Source of the DNA: Ensifer adhaerens
GTDB taxonomy: Bacteria > Pseudomonadota > Alphaproteobacteria > Rhizobiales > Rhizobiaceae
DNA: 64,000 nt
NCBI RefSeq assembly: GCF_013283195.1
Contig: NZ_JABEKT010000002.1
Location: 1-64,000 of the forward strand
Direction: 5' to 3'
Shown: piece after piece, positions 44,741 through 53,847 of the stretch
Layout: each line of letters opens with the position of its first letter
How positions within the stretch are numbered: the stretch's first letter is position 1
Program-made: the position numbers and the translations under genes
Notes under the pieces: generated by a model
Told to the model about the DNA's origin: nothing
What the model saw: the letters and a program-made list of their open reading frames with translations, nothing else
Databases searched by the model: none

Positions 44741-45568
44741 TCAGGTGATGCGGCGAATGCTGTCGGTGATTTCCTGTGGCTCGAACACCCGCTTCCAGTC
44801 GTCGCGCATCAGCATCGGCTTGCCGAACTCGATCGCCTTGTTGCAGGCATCGGAAAAGACACCTTCGACCTCGTCGAAGATCACCGCGCCGAGCACGTTC
44901 ATGTGCCCGAGCAGGAAATCCCGCGCCGCTTCGCGCGGCACGCCGCGGGCGATGCATTCGTCCATCGCCTCGCGCATGACGACCAGCAGCGACGCGCATA
45001 CGGTTTCCGACAGACCGGGCTCCAGCAGGGCCATCTGCTCGACGGTGACGCGGTGAGAGCGCATGACCGGCGCCCATATGAGCTTGGCGATCTCTTCGCC
45101 CTTGGCATAGTCGGCCTCAGGCCCCTGCATCAGCGCAGAGACGATATGCTGCTTGGCGGCGATGCCGCCGAAATGATCCTTGCGCGCGGCAAGCTCCGTC
45201 TCGTCGTTGAAGATCGGCGGATGGCAGGGATGCGTGACGAAGTAGGTGAGATCGTCGCGCTCGGGCAGGTGGCCGGCGAAAGGTGCTGCCGCATCGAGGA
45301 CGACGACCATCGTGCCCGGCGCCAATTGATCGACGATGCCTGCTGCAACCTTGCCGATCGCGGTATCCGGCACGGCGAGAATGACGACGTCAGCGCCATC
45401 AAGCGCCTGCTCGACATTCACTGTGCTGAGGCCGAGTTCCTTTGCCAGACGCGCGCGGCCAAGCTCGCTCACCTCGACGTGGCGCACATCGAAACGCGAG
45501 CCTTTGAGGTTCTTGGCCAGTCGGCAACCCATCTTGCCGCCAGCGCCGAACAAAGCAATCGAGGTCAT
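44741..45568 (-). CDS. apnO: D-apionate oxidoisomerase
   Basis: A 275-residue NAD-dependent enzyme. The Rossmann domain opens SIALFGAGGKMGCRLAKNL, with DVVILAVPDTAIGKVA following. The helical C-terminal domain has LLEPGLSETVCASLLVVMREAMDECIARGVPREAARDFLLGH, as in 6-phosphogluconate-dehydrogenase-like folds. ApnO oxidises D-apionate and rearranges it to 3-oxo-isoapionate, the OiaK substrate. It is first in the seven-gene leftward operon, 33 bp behind a promoter and FadR-type operator. The assignment combines family and context. Confidence 0.82.
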   Translation of the reverse strand: MTSIALFGAGGKMGCRLAKNLKGSRFDVRHVEVSELGRARLAKELGLSTVNVEQALDGADVVILAVPDTAIGKVAAGIVDQLAPGTMVVVLDAAAPFAGHLPERDDLTYFVTHPCHPPIFNDETELAARKDHFGGIAAKQHIVSALMQGPEADYAKGEEIAKLIWAPVMRSHRVTVEQMALLEPGLSETVCASLLVVMREAMDECIARGVPREAARDFLLGHMNVLGAVIFDEVEGVFSDACNKAIEFGKPMLMRDDWKRVFEPQEITDSIRRIT

Positions 45569-45600
45569 GTCGTCTCTCCCAATCAGATCCTGTGACCGAA

Positions 45601-45630
45601 GTCATACGCGCAACTGGTATAATGAGTCAA
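45601..45630 (-). promoter_or_regulatory. Promoter of the apnO operon with apiose operator, site 2
   Basis: On the minus strand TTGACT (45630 to 45625) and TATGAC (45606 to 45601), 18 bp apart, make a good promoter. The operator AACTGGTATAATGAGT (45612-45627), identical to that at 36587-36602, covers the spacer and part of the -35 box, so bound regulator would block polymerase. Confidence 0.68.
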
Positions 45631-45805
45631 TAAGCATATCATCATCCATTGCGCACTTTCGGGTCAATCGAGGACCAGCATCCGGATTTTTGCATCTTCC
45701 GGTGCGCCTCTGCCGAGCTTGTCCTCAAACGTGAGTTTACAAAAGTATTATTATATGATTTTTTGAGTTTGCTGCTGGGAGAGCAGCTTTCTTTGGGAGG
45801 AAACC
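45631..45805 (+). promoter_or_regulatory. ytfQ leader and promoter region
   Basis: An A/T-rich stretch at 45736-45770 (containing TTTACA, TATTATTATATGAT and a T run) should hold the rightward promoter, though box spacing is not convincing. A perfect hairpin GCTGCT-GGGAG-AGCAGC (45771-45787) lies just before the ribosome binding site GGGAGG of ytfQ, where it could affect translation or message stability. Confidence 0.4.
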
Positions 45806-46768
45806 ATGAAATTCGCCAAAGCACTCGCGAGTGCAACGATCCTTGCTGCCTGCACGTTCGGCAGCGCATCTGCCGCAGATCTCGTCGTCGGTTTCTCGCA
45901 GATCGGCTCGGAGTCCGGCTGGCGCGCGGCGGAGACCACGCTGACGAAGCAGCAGGCTCAAGAGCGCGGCATCGACCTGAAATTCGCCGATGCCCAGCAG
46001 AAGCAGGAAAACCAGATCAAGGCGCTGCGCTCCTTCATCGCACAGGGCGTCAATGCCATCCTGCTTGCCCCTGTTGTCGCCACCGGCTGGGACGAAGTCC
46101 TTCAGGAAGCCAAGGACGCCGAAATCCCGGTCATCCTGCTCGACCGGACCGTCGACGCCTCCGACGACCTCTATATGACCGCCGTCACCTCGGACCTCGT
46201 GCATGAAGGCAATGTCGCCGGCAAGTGGCTTGCCGACACAGTTGCCGGCAAGCCGTGCAACATCGTCGAACTCCAGGGCACGACAGGTTCTTCGCCGGCT
46301 ATCGACCGCAAGAAGGGCTTCGAGCAGGCCCTTTCCGGCCACGACAACCTGAAGATCGTGCGCAGCCAGACTGGCGATTTCACCCGTACCAAGGGCAAGG
46401 AAGTCATGGAAAGCTTCCTCAAGGCCGAGGACGGCGGCAAGAACATCTGTGCACTTTACGCCCATAACGACGACATGGCCGTCGGCGCTATCCAGGCGAT
46501 CAAGGAAGCCGGCCTGAAGCCGGGCACGGACATCCTCGTGGTCTCAATCGATGCTGTCCCGGATATCTTCCAGGCGATGGCGGCAGGCGAAGCCAATGCG
46601 ACCGTCGAACTGACGCCGAACATGGCCGGTCCTGCTTTCGACGCGCTCGCCGCGTTCCAGAAGGACGGAACGAAGCCGCCGAAGTGGATCCAGACGGAAT
46701 CGAAGCTCTACACCCAGGCCGATGATCCGACGAAGATCTACGAAGCCAAGAAGGGACTCGGTTACTGA
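45806..46768 (+). CDS. ytfQ: Furanose-type sugar-binding protein (YtfQ family)
   Basis: A 320-residue periplasmic binding protein with a signal peptide cut near SASAADL. The domain shows VGFSQIGSESGWRAAETTLTKQ, QGVNAILLAPVVATGWDEVL and IVELQGTTGSSPAIDRKKGF, the hallmark of YtfQ-like proteins that prefer furanose forms such as galactofuranose. It heads a rightward five-gene unit with ytfR, ytfT, yjfF and a GntR regulator. Next to the apiose genes it could import arabinofuranose, galactofuranose or even apiose. A stable hairpin follows the stop. Confidence 0.88.
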   Translation: MKFAKALASATILAACTFGSASAADLVVGFSQIGSESGWRAAETTLTKQQAQERGIDLKFADAQQKQENQIKALRSFIAQGVNAILLAPVVATGWDEVLQEAKDAEIPVILLDRTVDASDDLYMTAVTSDLVHEGNVAGKWLADTVAGKPCNIVELQGTTGSSPAIDRKKGFEQALSGHDNLKIVRSQTGDFTRTKGKEVMESFLKAEDGGKNICALYAHNDDMAVGAIQAIKEAGLKPGTDILVVSIDAVPDIFQAMAAGEANATVELTPNMAGPAFDALAAFQKDGTKPPKWIQTESKLYTQADDPTKIYEAKKGLGY

Positions 46769-46777
46769 TCCCAGACA

Positions 46778-46815
46778 CGACAGGCGCCGGCGCAAACCGT
46801 CGGCACCTGTTGTCG
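46778..46815 (+). other. Stem-loop after ytfQ
   Basis: CGACAGG-c-GCCG-g-CG pairs with CG-t-CGGC-a-CCTGT-t-GTCG around a CAAAC loop, starting 10 bp past the ytfQ stop. There are single mismatches or bulges and no T run. It is typical of elements that protect binding-protein message from decay and reduce read-through into the ATPase gene 242 bp downstream. Confidence 0.5.
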
Positions 46816-47010
46816 CAAGCCGGGCGATCGGCACCGCGGGTTTGAGCGATGGAACGGGCACGCCCACCTCGTTCTCGCCGCGGGTTGACGTCGGGCCGGC
46901 ATGCTTTGCTCGAGTACGAGGATCGATGCGAAGCAGGACCGGTGCTTCGGCACGCTGAAGCGATGCGGCGCGCCCATTCGGGCGCTCCGCGTTCCACTCA
47001 GGGAGGGATC

Positions 47011-48531
47011 ATGCAGACCATTGGCGACAGCCTGCTTTCCGCGACGCGGATCGACAAGGTTTTCCCCGGCGCAAAGGCGCTGGACAAGGTCGACTTTCAT
47101 TTGCGTCGTGGCGAGGTTCATGCGCTTCTCGGCGAGAACGGCGCCGGCAAGTCGACGCTTGTCAAATGTCTCACCGGCGCCTATCGGCGCGATGGCGGGA
47201 CGATCCTGCTCGAGGGTGTCGAGGTGGATCCGCGCGACACGTTCAATGCGCAGAAGCTCGGCATCGGTACCGTCTATCAGGAAGTCAACCTGCTGCCCAA
47301 TCTGACGGTCGCGGAGAACCTCTTTCTCGGCCGGCAACCGCGCCGGCTGGGGCTCGTCGATGTCGGCGCCATGAACCGCCAGGCGCGCGCGCTGCTTGAA
47401 AACTACGAGCTCGATCTCGACGTCACCCGTGCGCTCGACAGCTATTCCGTCGCCATTCAGCAGGTCGTGGCGATCGCCCGTGCCGTCGATCTCTCCGGCA
47501 AGGTGCTGATCCTGGACGAGCCGACGGCAAGTCTCGACGCCCACGAGGTCGAGATGCTGTTTCGCATCATCCGCCGGCTGAAGGCCCGCGGGCTCGGCAT
47601 CGTCTTCATCACCCATTTCCTCGAGCAGGTCTACGAAATCTCCGATCGCATCACCGTGCTGCGCAACGGCCAGCTGGTCGGCACCCGCGACACGGCCACA
47701 CTCGAGCGGCGCGACCTGATCTCGATGATGATCGGCCGCGAGCTTGCAGCGGAGATCCGCGCAGCGCGCGAAGAGCCCGATGTCACTGGACCGGTGCGCT
47801 ATCGCTTCAAGGATTACGGCCGCAAGGGCCACATCTCCCCCTTCGACCTCGACGTAAAGGCGGGCGAAGTCGTCGGCATTGCCGGGCTTCTCGGCTCCGG
47901 TCGCACGGAGACCGCCGAGATCCTCTTCGGCGCGCACCGCGCCGACAGCGGCACGGCGGAGGTGGACGGCAAACCCGTCCAGCTATCGTCGCCGCGCCGG
48001 GCGATCGCGCACCGGTTCGGCTTCTGCCCAGAAGATCGCAAGACCGCCGGCATCGTCGGCGACCTCTCGGTGCGTGAAAACATCGTGCTGGCGTTGCAGG
48101 CGCGGCGCGGATGGACCCGACCGATCTCGCGCACCGAACAGAACCGCCTCGCCGACCACTACATCCGCGCGCTCGACATCCGCACGGCCGATCGCGAAAA
48201 GCCGATCCGGCTCCTGTCCGGCGGCAACCAGCAGAAGGCCATTCTCGCCCGCTGGCTGGCGACCGAGCCCGAATTCCTGATCCTCGACGAGCCGACGCGC
48301 GGCATCGATGTCGGCGCGCATGCCGAGATCGTCCGACTGATCGAGGGCCTGCGCGAGAAAGGCATGTCGCTGCTGGTCATATCGTCGGAGATCGAGGAAC
48401 TCGTCGCCTATTCGACGCGCATCGTCGTGCTTCGCGACCGCCAGCACGTTGCCGCGCTCGAAGGCAACAGGATCACCGCGGACCAGATCATCGAAGCCAT
48501 CGCATCGGCGAATGAACGGGGAGCGGCATGA
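47011..48531 (+). CDS. ytfR: Sugar ABC transporter ATP-binding protein (YtfR family)
   Basis: A 506-residue double-domain ATPase. Walker A is GENGAGKST (41-49), and the first half has VAIQQVVAIARAVDLSG and VLILDEPTASLDAHE. The second half has GLLGSGRTETAEILFG, LSGGNQQKAILARWL and LILDEPTRGIDVGAH. The start is set by GGGAGGGATC before ATG; the frame is open upstream but the sequence there does not resemble the family. It overlaps ytfT by ATGA. Confidence 0.9.
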   Translation: MQTIGDSLLSATRIDKVFPGAKALDKVDFHLRRGEVHALLGENGAGKSTLVKCLTGAYRRDGGTILLEGVEVDPRDTFNAQKLGIGTVYQEVNLLPNLTVAENLFLGRQPRRLGLVDVGAMNRQARALLENYELDLDVTRALDSYSVAIQQVVAIARAVDLSGKVLILDEPTASLDAHEVEMLFRIIRRLKARGLGIVFITHFLEQVYEISDRITVLRNGQLVGTRDTATLERRDLISMMIGRELAAEIRAAREEPDVTGPVRYRFKDYGRKGHISPFDLDVKAGEVVGIAGLLGSGRTETAEILFGAHRADSGTAEVDGKPVQLSSPRRAIAHRFGFCPEDRKTAGIVGDLSVRENIVLALQARRGWTRPISRTEQNRLADHYIRALDIRTADREKPIRLLSGGNQQKAILARWLATEPEFLILDEPTRGIDVGAHAEIVRLIEGLREKGMSLLVISSEIEELVAYSTRIVVLRDRQHVAALEGNRITADQIIEAIASANERGAA

Positions 48532-49553
48532 CAGCAATACTCAAGAGCTATGCGCTCCGGCTTCTGCCGCAGATCATAGCGCTGGCGGCCATCCTCCTGA
48601 TGGTATCGTTCGTGTTCCCAGGCTTCTTCCGCCTCGAAATTCAGAACGGCCGCCTTTATGGCAGCCTCATCGACATCCTCAACCGCGGCGCACCCGTGGT
48701 GCTGCTCGCGATCGGCATGACCGTCGTCATCGCCACCAAAGGCATCGATCTTTCCGTCGGCGCCGTGATGGCGATCTGCGGAGCGGTGGCCGCCTCGTCG
48801 ATCACGTCAGGCCACTCGCTGGCGATGACGCTCGTGATCACCCTTGGCACCGGCATCCTCTGCGGCCTATGGAACGGCGTCCTCGTCGCGATACTTGATA
48901 TCCAGCCGATCATCGCGACGCTTGTGCTGATGGTCGCCGGGCGCGGCATCGCCCAGCTCGTCACCGAAGGCGCCATCCTCACCTTCAACGATCCGGGGCT
49001 GATCTTCCTTGGCAGCGGCTCCTTCGCATGGCTGCCCCTGCCCGTGATCATCTGGCTGGTCTTCGGCATTCTGGTCGCGCTGATCGTGCGCAAGACGGCA
49101 CTTGGCATGCTGATCGAGGCGATCGGCATCAACCGCCAGGCAAGCACGCTCTCCGGCGTGCTGACCCCGGTGCTGCTGATCGCTGCCTATATGTTGTCAG
49201 GCCTTTGTGCCGCGATTGCCGGCATCATCGCTGCCGCCGACATCAAGGGCGCCGACGCCAACAATGCCGGGCTCTGGCTCGAACTCGACGCGATCCTGGC
49301 CGTGGTCATCGGCGGCACCTCGCTTCTCGGCGGTCGCTTCAGCATCGCAGCCTCCGTGCTCGGTGCAATCATCATTCAGTCGATCAACACCGGCATCCTG
49401 CTTTCCGGCTTCCCGCCGGAATTCAACCTGATCATCAAGGCGGCGATCATCGTCTTCATTCTCGTGCTGCAGTCGCCGCCGGTTCGCAACGCCTTCACCT
49501 TTGTAGCGCTCCTGCGCGCCAGCAGAAAACCGACGGAGCGGCAAGCGCGATGA
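48528..49553 (+). CDS. ytfT: Sugar ABC transporter permease (YtfT family)
   Basis: A 341-residue inner-membrane permease with about nine helices. Family marks are GMTVVIATKGIDLSVGAVMAI, IEAIGINRQASTLSGVL and the long AADIKGADANNAGLWLELDAILAVVIGGTSLLGG block. It overlaps ytfR and yjfF by ATGA on both sides, so the three membrane-complex genes are translationally coupled. It forms a heterodimer with YjfF. Confidence 0.9.
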   Translation: MTAILKSYALRLLPQIIALAAILLMVSFVFPGFFRLEIQNGRLYGSLIDILNRGAPVVLLAIGMTVVIATKGIDLSVGAVMAICGAVAASSITSGHSLAMTLVITLGTGILCGLWNGVLVAILDIQPIIATLVLMVAGRGIAQLVTEGAILTFNDPGLIFLGSGSFAWLPLPVIIWLVFGILVALIVRKTALGMLIEAIGINRQASTLSGVLTPVLLIAAYMLSGLCAAIAGIIAAADIKGADANNAGLWLELDAILAVVIGGTSLLGGRFSIAASVLGAIIIQSINTGILLSGFPPEFNLIIKAAIIVFILVLQSPPVRNAFTFVALLRASRKPTERQAR

Positions 49554-50518
49554 AACCGAAATACCTGCCGCTGACCGCAACCATCGTCATTTTCGTGCTG
49601 AGCTACGCACTTTGCGCCGCGCAATACCCCAACATCCTGTCGACGCGGGTGATCGGCAACCTTCTGACCGACAATGCCTTTCTCGGCATCGCCGCCGTCG
49701 GCATGACCTTTGTTATCCTGTCCGGCGGCATCGACCTGTCGATCGGCTCGGTCATCGCCTTCACCGGGGTGTTTCTGGCTGTTGTGCTGGACAATACCGC
49801 TATCCATCCACTGGCGGCTTTCGCCTTGGTGCTCTTGATTACGACGCTTTTCGGTGCGGTGATGGGTGCCATCATTCACTACCTGGAGATGCCCGCCTTC
49901 ATCGTCACGCTCGCCGGCATGTTTCTGGCGCGGGGCATGGCCTTCGTGCTGTCGATCGACAGCATCGCCATCAAGCACCCGTTCTACGGCACGATGAAAG
50001 CGCTCTACTACAAGCTTCCCGGCGGCGGCAGGATAACGCTCATCGGCGGGTTGATGCTGCTGGTCTTCGCCATCGGCATCCTCATTGCCCATCGCACCCG
50101 GTTCGGCACCGACGTCTATGCGCTTGGCGGCGGCACAGCCACCGCCAAGCTGATGGGCGTCCCGGTCGGGCGCACCACCATCCTGATCTACGCGTTGTCG
50201 GGCCTGCTCGCCGGTCTCTCCGGCATCGTCTTCTCGCTCTACACGTCGGCGGGATATTCGCTTGCGGCTGTTGGCGTCGAGCTCGACGCAATCACCGCGG
50301 TGGTCATCGGTGGAACGCTTCTGACCGGCGGTTCCGGTTTCGTCGCGGGCACCTTCATCGGCATTCTCATCCAGGGCCTGATCCAGACCTACATCACCTT
50401 TGACGGCTCCCTCTCCAGCTGGTGGACTAAGATCCTGATCGGCCTGCTGCTGTTCGTCTTCATCCTGATGCAGAAGGGCATCGTCTACGTGTCCCGCCGC
50501 GAACAGCGGCACGCCTAG
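49550..50518 (+). CDS. yjfF: Sugar ABC transporter permease (YjfF family)
   Basis: A 322-residue partner permease of YtfT. It has VGMTFVILSGGIDLSIGSVIAF, the loop LGGGTATAKLMGVPVGRT and VGVELDAITAVVIGGTLLTGGSGFVAG. The length and the RITLIGG insertion match YjfF proteins. The start is at the ATGA overlap with ytfT. The regulator gene begins 12 bp downstream, so it is probably co-transcribed. Confidence 0.9.
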   Translation: MKPKYLPLTATIVIFVLSYALCAAQYPNILSTRVIGNLLTDNAFLGIAAVGMTFVILSGGIDLSIGSVIAFTGVFLAVVLDNTAIHPLAAFALVLLITTLFGAVMGAIIHYLEMPAFIVTLAGMFLARGMAFVLSIDSIAIKHPFYGTMKALYYKLPGGGRITLIGGLMLLVFAIGILIAHRTRFGTDVYALGGGTATAKLMGVPVGRTTILIYALSGLLAGLSGIVFSLYTSAGYSLAAVGVELDAITAVVIGGTLLTGGSGFVAGTFIGILIQGLIQTYITFDGSLSSWWTKILIGLLLFVFILMQKGIVYVSRREQRHA

Positions 50519-50530
50519 GAAAGGACCCCG

Positions 50531-51286
50531 TTGCACGTCATGTCGCCAGGACGCTTCGCAAGACAACCCGTGAAACGCTCGAGCCACGGCCATGTGGTCG
50601 ACGAACTCGGGCGCGCGGTGATCGGCGGCGAGTTCGCAGCCGGCGATATTCTGCCGGGGGATGTCGAGCTGGCGGCACGCTTCAAGGTGTCGCGCACAGT
50701 GCTTCGCGAGGCTATGAAGACGCTCGCAGCCAAAGGCCTCGTGTTCCCCCGTGCGCGCATCGGCACGCGCGTGATGCCGCAGGCGCATTGGAACCTGTTC
50801 GACAGCGACGTGCTTTCCTGGCATTTCAGCGTCGGTGTCGACGAGACGTTCCTCAATCACCTGAGCGAAATCCGGCTGGCGCTCGAACCGTCGGCGGCAG
50901 CGCTTGCGGCCGAGCGCGCCTCCGACGCCGACATTGCCCAGATGATGCGGCTTGCCGTTGCCATGGGCAACGACGACCACAGCGCAGAGACACTCGCCCA
51001 TGCTGACCTGGAGTTCCACCTGCATCTTCTCGATGCATCGCTCAATCCGTTCATGCGGACGGTCGGCAATTTGATCGAGGCGGCGCTGATCGGCGTATTC
51101 AAGCTTACCAACCCGAATGCCAACCGTAACGAAATCGACCGTGTCGCCGTGACCCACATCCGCATTGTCGAAGAAATTCGCCGCGGTGACGCCGAGGGCG
51201 CCCGGCAGGCGATGGAAGACGTCATCCGGGCGGGCCAGCAGCGACTGATGTCAGACCTGACGGTGCAAGGGCACAGGCCGTCGTAA
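50531..51286 (+). CDS. FadR-subfamily GntR regulator linked to the ytf transporter
   Basis: A 251-residue regulator. The HTH is VVDELGRAVIGGEFAAGDILPGDVELAARFKVSRTVLREAMKTLAAKGLV. A helical FCD domain (about 105-235) has the usual metal-binding Asp/His set in HADLEFHLHLLDAS and THIRIVEEI. It is the last gene of the ytf unit, 12 bp after yjfF, so it probably represses its own operon. The TTG at 50531 has AAAGGA 5 nt upstream; ATG at 50540 is the alternative start and is 14 nt from that site. Confidence 0.87.
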   Translation: MHVMSPGRFARQPVKRSSHGHVVDELGRAVIGGEFAAGDILPGDVELAARFKVSRTVLREAMKTLAAKGLVFPRARIGTRVMPQAHWNLFDSDVLSWHFSVGVDETFLNHLSEIRLALEPSAAALAAERASDADIAQMMRLAVAMGNDDHSAETLAHADLEFHLHLLDASLNPFMRTVGNLIEAALIGVFKLTNPNANRNEIDRVAVTHIRIVEEIRRGDAEGARQAMEDVIRAGQQRLMSDLTVQGHRPS

Positions 51287-51435
51287 CAGGCCGCGCGTCG
51301 CACGCGACCGGTGTCCGAACCCGGACGAAAACACTGTGTCCGCACTCGTACCCCCCCCGCTAATCCTTGCAACTGCCCTTTGCAAAACTTTTAAGATTCC
51401 GGCGCATAACGTGCCGCGGAATCCAGGAGTTGACG

Positions 51436-52692
51436 GTGGAAGCACTACATACCCCGACGATCATGCTGAGCTCTTTCGCCACGCTTGTGGTCTTTGCTGT
51501 GTTCTTCGCGCTCGCTTCGCGTCAGGAGCGCAACAGCCTTGAACTGCGGCTGTGGTCCTGTGCGTTTCTGGTCGCGGCTCTGGGGTTTACCCTGCTGGCT
51601 CTCAGAGGCCCCGACTATTCCTTCGTCGCCGTTTCGCTGGGCAATGCTCTTGCGGTGCTGGGGATCGCGATGATCTGGCTCGGCTTGCGTGCTTTCGACA
51701 ATCAGCCACTGAAGATCGCATCCGCCTTGGCCGGACCGGCACTGTGGCTGCTGGTTACCGGCTTTTCCGACTACGTCCAGAATGACGTTACCAGCAGGAT
51801 CGTGCTGTTTTCGGCGCTGATCTTCGTCTATTCGGCCATGATCGCGGTCGAGATCTTTCGTTCCGACAATTTCCGGAAGCTTCCAAGTTCCTACATCGTT
51901 GCGTTTCTCTTCGCGACGCATGGGCTGTTTTATCTGGTGCGCATCCCGCTCATCTTCGTCTGGCCGCTTTTCGGCAACACGGCGTCGGGCGCCGAGCAGC
52001 CGCTGTGGTACCAGCTCCTAACGTTCGAGTTGTTCATTCATAGCCTGGCGGGCGGCTTCTCGTTTTTCGCACTGATCAAGGAGCGGACGCAGTACAGGTA
52101 CAAGCTGGCGTCGGAAACCGATGCCCTGACCGGCGTGCAGAACCGGCGCGCCTTCATGGCAAAACTCGAGACCTACCTTGCGACAAAGCCCGCTGAAGGC
52201 GCGTTGATGTACATGGACATCGACCACTTCAAGGCCGTCAACGATCGCTATGGCCACGCGGTCGGCGACAAGGTGCTCATCGAATGTGCCGCCGTCATCT
52301 CGCTAGCCGTAGGCGGCCGGGCCTTCCTCGCGCGCATGGGCGGTGAAGAGTTTTCTGCCTGCTTCCCCGGGGTCGACCGGTCGCAGGCCGCAGTGATCGC
52401 CGAAGATATCCGCGTTGCCTTCGAGCACGCGCTCGTCAGGGCAGGAAACACCACGCTTTCGGCAACGGTCAGTATCGGCGTCGCCTTTGTCGGCAACGAG
52501 CAGGAAGCGAGCGAGCTTCTGTCGTCCGCCGACCGCGCACTCTATGCGGCAAAGGCTGCCGGGAGAAACTCCGTCTGGGTCACCGGCAAGGACGGTGCTG
52601 CGCGGTTTGCATCGGGGCTGGCGGCCCAACCGGCCGAGCCGGCGCCTTCCCCGGGGAGGACCGAGAGAGGTTCGATGGCGCACTGCGCCTAG
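51436..52692 (+). CDS. Membrane-bound diguanylate cyclase (GGDEF)
   Basis: A 418-residue protein. Residues about 8-230 hold six or seven membrane helices (the first is MLSSFATLVVFAVFFALAS). The GGDEF domain (about 235-400) has TDALTGVQNRRA, YMDIDHFKAVND and an intact GGEEF in RMGGEEF. The residues before it do not form an RxxD inhibitory site. A proline-rich tail follows. The GTG start has AGGAG 7 nt upstream. It stands alone between the ytf unit and the convergent udh gene. Confidence 0.88.
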   Translation: MEALHTPTIMLSSFATLVVFAVFFALASRQERNSLELRLWSCAFLVAALGFTLLALRGPDYSFVAVSLGNALAVLGIAMIWLGLRAFDNQPLKIASALAGPALWLLVTGFSDYVQNDVTSRIVLFSALIFVYSAMIAVEIFRSDNFRKLPSSYIVAFLFATHGLFYLVRIPLIFVWPLFGNTASGAEQPLWYQLLTFELFIHSLAGGFSFFALIKERTQYRYKLASETDALTGVQNRRAFMAKLETYLATKPAEGALMYMDIDHFKAVNDRYGHAVGDKVLIECAAVISLAVGGRAFLARMGGEEFSACFPGVDRSQAAVIAEDIRVAFEHALVRAGNTTLSATVSIGVAFVGNEQEASELLSSADRALYAAKAAGRNSVWVTGKDGAARFASGLAAQPAEPAPSPGRTERGSMAHCA

Positions 52693-52858
52693 GTGCATCG
52701 CACCTGCCTCAATCGTTGCGTCGACGTGATCGAAGGGCCGGTTTTCTTCTCGACCCCTTTGGCAGAAAAGTTGCGACACGATATCAATCTGCCGGGACTC
52801 GGGCAGCCTGCAGCGCGCCATGGTCGGGCGATGGAGGTCGGCCGCCGTGCCCAGCCGC

Positions 52859-53656
52859 CTACTCCTCGGTAAAGATCGGGTCTCGTGTGAACATTCCGCC
52901 CTGATAGACGGCAAGTGGAGACGATGGCTCCGGCCGGCCGGGAGACAATTCCAGTTCGGCACGAAAACGTTCGGCATTGTCGCGCGGCCGCCAGCCGAGA
53001 TAGGCGGCATGACTATTGTCCCACCAGCGGCTGTCATTGTCCGAGATGCCCCAGACGATCGGGCAGCCGAGCATCGGCGCCCGAAACACGGCTGCGATCA
53101 GAGCGGCGAAATCGTCATAGGACATCCAGGTCGACAGCATGCGGTGGTTGGTCGGCTTTTCCATGCAGCTGCCGATGCGCACCAGCGCGGTCTCCTGGCC
53201 GAACTTTTCGAAGTACATCCGAGCCAGCGCCTCGCCGAAGCATTTCGACACGCCATAGAGGCCATCGGGACGCATCGGCGCATCCGCCGCCACGGGCTCG
53301 TCCTGCCGGTAGAAGCCGACCGTATGGTTGGAACTGGCGAACAGAATGCGCGGCTGGCCATGCGCCCGCGCGGCTTCATAAAGATTGTAGAGGCCCAAAA
53401 GGTTCGCATTGAGGATCTTGGAAAACTTGTCCTCGACCGAAATGCCGCCCAGATGAAGAACGGCGTCGCAACCCTCGACCAACCGATCGACGGCCGCCGC
53501 ATCGCCGAGATCGCAGGTCATGATCTCCTCGTGTGGCGCCGCGCTGCCGAGATCGGCAATATCCGAGACGCGCACGACCTCGGCCAGATGGGCAATACGC
53601 GGCCGCATGGCACGGCCCAGTGCCCCCGCGGCCCCGGTGATCAACAATCGCTTCAA
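52859..53656 (-). CDS. udh: Uronate dehydrogenase
   Basis: A 265-residue short-chain-type NAD-dependent enzyme that oxidises D-galacturonate or D-glucuronate at C1 to the aldaro-1,5-lactone. The Rossmann start is LLITGAAGALGRAMR; the catalytic Tyr-Lys pair is in GLYGVSKCFGE, with Ser in FASSNHTVGF. Blocks such as LYNLYEAARAHGQPRI and ETALVRIGSC match Agrobacterium Udh as I remember it. The start is TTG with GGAGG 7 nt upstream, a rare codon that may limit expression. It is divergent from the regulator, and its promoter carries the shared operator. Confidence 0.93.
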   Translation of the reverse strand: MKRLLITGAAGALGRAMRPRIAHLAEVVRVSDIADLGSAAPHEEIMTCDLGDAAAVDRLVEGCDAVLHLGGISVEDKFSKILNANLLGLYNLYEAARAHGQPRILFASSNHTVGFYRQDEPVAADAPMRPDGLYGVSKCFGEALARMYFEKFGQETALVRIGSCMEKPTNHRMLSTWMSYDDFAALIAAVFRAPMLGCPIVWGISDNDSRWWDNSHAAYLGWRPRDNAERFRAELELSPGRPEPSSPLAVYQGGMFTRDPIFTEE

Positions 53657-53723
53657 GTCACATCCTCCGCCGCCGGCGCGCTGTCGGTCCGGCTATCGAT
53701 ACATTGCATTTGAGCCCAACTCA

Positions 53724-53751
53724 TCATACATGTTGGTGCAATTGCGTCAAT
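53724..53751 (-). promoter_or_regulatory. udh promoter with uronate operator, site 1
   Basis: On the minus strand TTGACG (53751 to 53746) and TATGAT (53729 to 53724), spacer 16, make a strong promoter. TCATACATGT (53725-53734), shared with the kdgD promoter, covers the -10 box. Here the second half (TGGT) departs from the palindrome, so binding may be weaker than at site 2. Confidence 0.62.
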
Positions 53752-53847
53752 AAATCGGTCCTGTGATGCCATAGGCCGAATAATCTGGCATATGGGTGGA
53801 GCAAAGAGAGCTGACGTGACGGCCAATGGCCACGAGAAGGAGACGAG

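Noticed and set aside
45618-45623. TATAAT inside the apiose operators as a plus-strand -10 box
   Set aside because: No acceptable -35 box lies at the right distance on the plus strand at either copy; the hexamer is part of the conserved operator.
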